This document shows, piece by piece, positions 30,956 to 31,062 of a stretch of DNA of 31,062 bases (within the stretch, counting starts at the first letter, position 1; every line of letters begins with the position of its first letter). Position numbers and translations under genes: made by a program. Source of the stretch: Euprymna scolopes (Eukaryota; Mollusca; Cephalopoda; Sepiida; Sepiolidae). The notes beneath the pieces were generated by a model, which made no database searches, was not told where the DNA came from, and saw only the letters and a program-made list of their open reading frames with translations. The DNA is taken from NCBI GenBank assembly GCA_024364805.1, contig CM044501.1:54987046-55018107 (forward strand), given 5' to 3'.

Positions 30956-31062
30956 ATAAAAGGGAATTGTAATATAAACGATTAGATGAAGCGAAAAACG
31001 TTCTATAAAGTGATATATTAATTAAAGGTATTATAACGAAAATTTATTTGAAAATACATAAT
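30956..31062. other. AT-rich flank, nothing recognised
   Basis: Short AT-rich end of the window, upstream of the truncated LINE on the minus strand. Confidence 0.5.

Overview
Eukaryotic, AT-rich, non-coding genomic DNA packed with repeats; I could support no host protein-coding gene in it. The mix is long (TA)n, (CA)n, (TATC)n and (AAT)n microsatellites, short Helitrons, Jockey/CR1-group LINE copies, Tc1/mariner-type relics, a 5S-rRNA-derived copy and hammerhead-ribozyme motifs of the kind carried by Penelope-like elements. This best fits a mollusc, with a cephalopod favoured. That is a judgement from repeat style, not from a marker gene.

Layout. 1-1.1 kb: a diverged direct repeat (about 333-515 and 630-805) with a tRNA-like head at 563-634, a (CA)n(TA)n array, and directly after it a hammerhead-ribozyme-like motif on the minus strand (about 893-948). 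1.9-2.4 kb: microsatellites. 2.8-4.0 kb: two LINE 3' ends in tandem. 4.1-5.3 kb: two small inverted-repeat elements (MITEs). 6.4-8.1 kb: two non-autonomous Helitrons in opposite orientation (6432-7207 plus, 7661-8078 minus). 8.9-11.3 kb: a long (TA)n, then two LINE fragments lying tail to tail, then an (ACT)n(AAT)n array. 11.3-15.9 kb: the longest stretch with no recognisable element, holding a perfect YY1-type motif. 16.2-19.4 kb: the most complete LINE, with endonuclease and reverse transcriptase, dead in several key residues. 19.4-21.2 kb: unclassified AT-rich DNA. 21.2-21.95 kb: (TA)n, a large hairpin holding a second hammerhead-like core, (CT)n(TA)n, a 5S-rRNA-like copy and a 116-bp (TA)n. 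22.8-26.4 kb: a probable third Helitron (clear 3' end, tentative 5' end) with a 669-bp inverted-repeat element nested inside it and dispersed repeats. 26.9-28.3 kb: microsatellites and an AT-rich minisatellite with a higher-order unit. 28.8-31 kb, minus strand: a mariner transposase fragment abutting the 3' end of a second LINE family.

Nothing here works together as a pathway; the window is a record of element insertion and decay. The most interesting signals are the two hammerhead-like motifs, both next to TA arrays and both with a self-complementary stem III, and the set of Helitron ends whose terminal hairpins and A/T insertion sites can be read directly.
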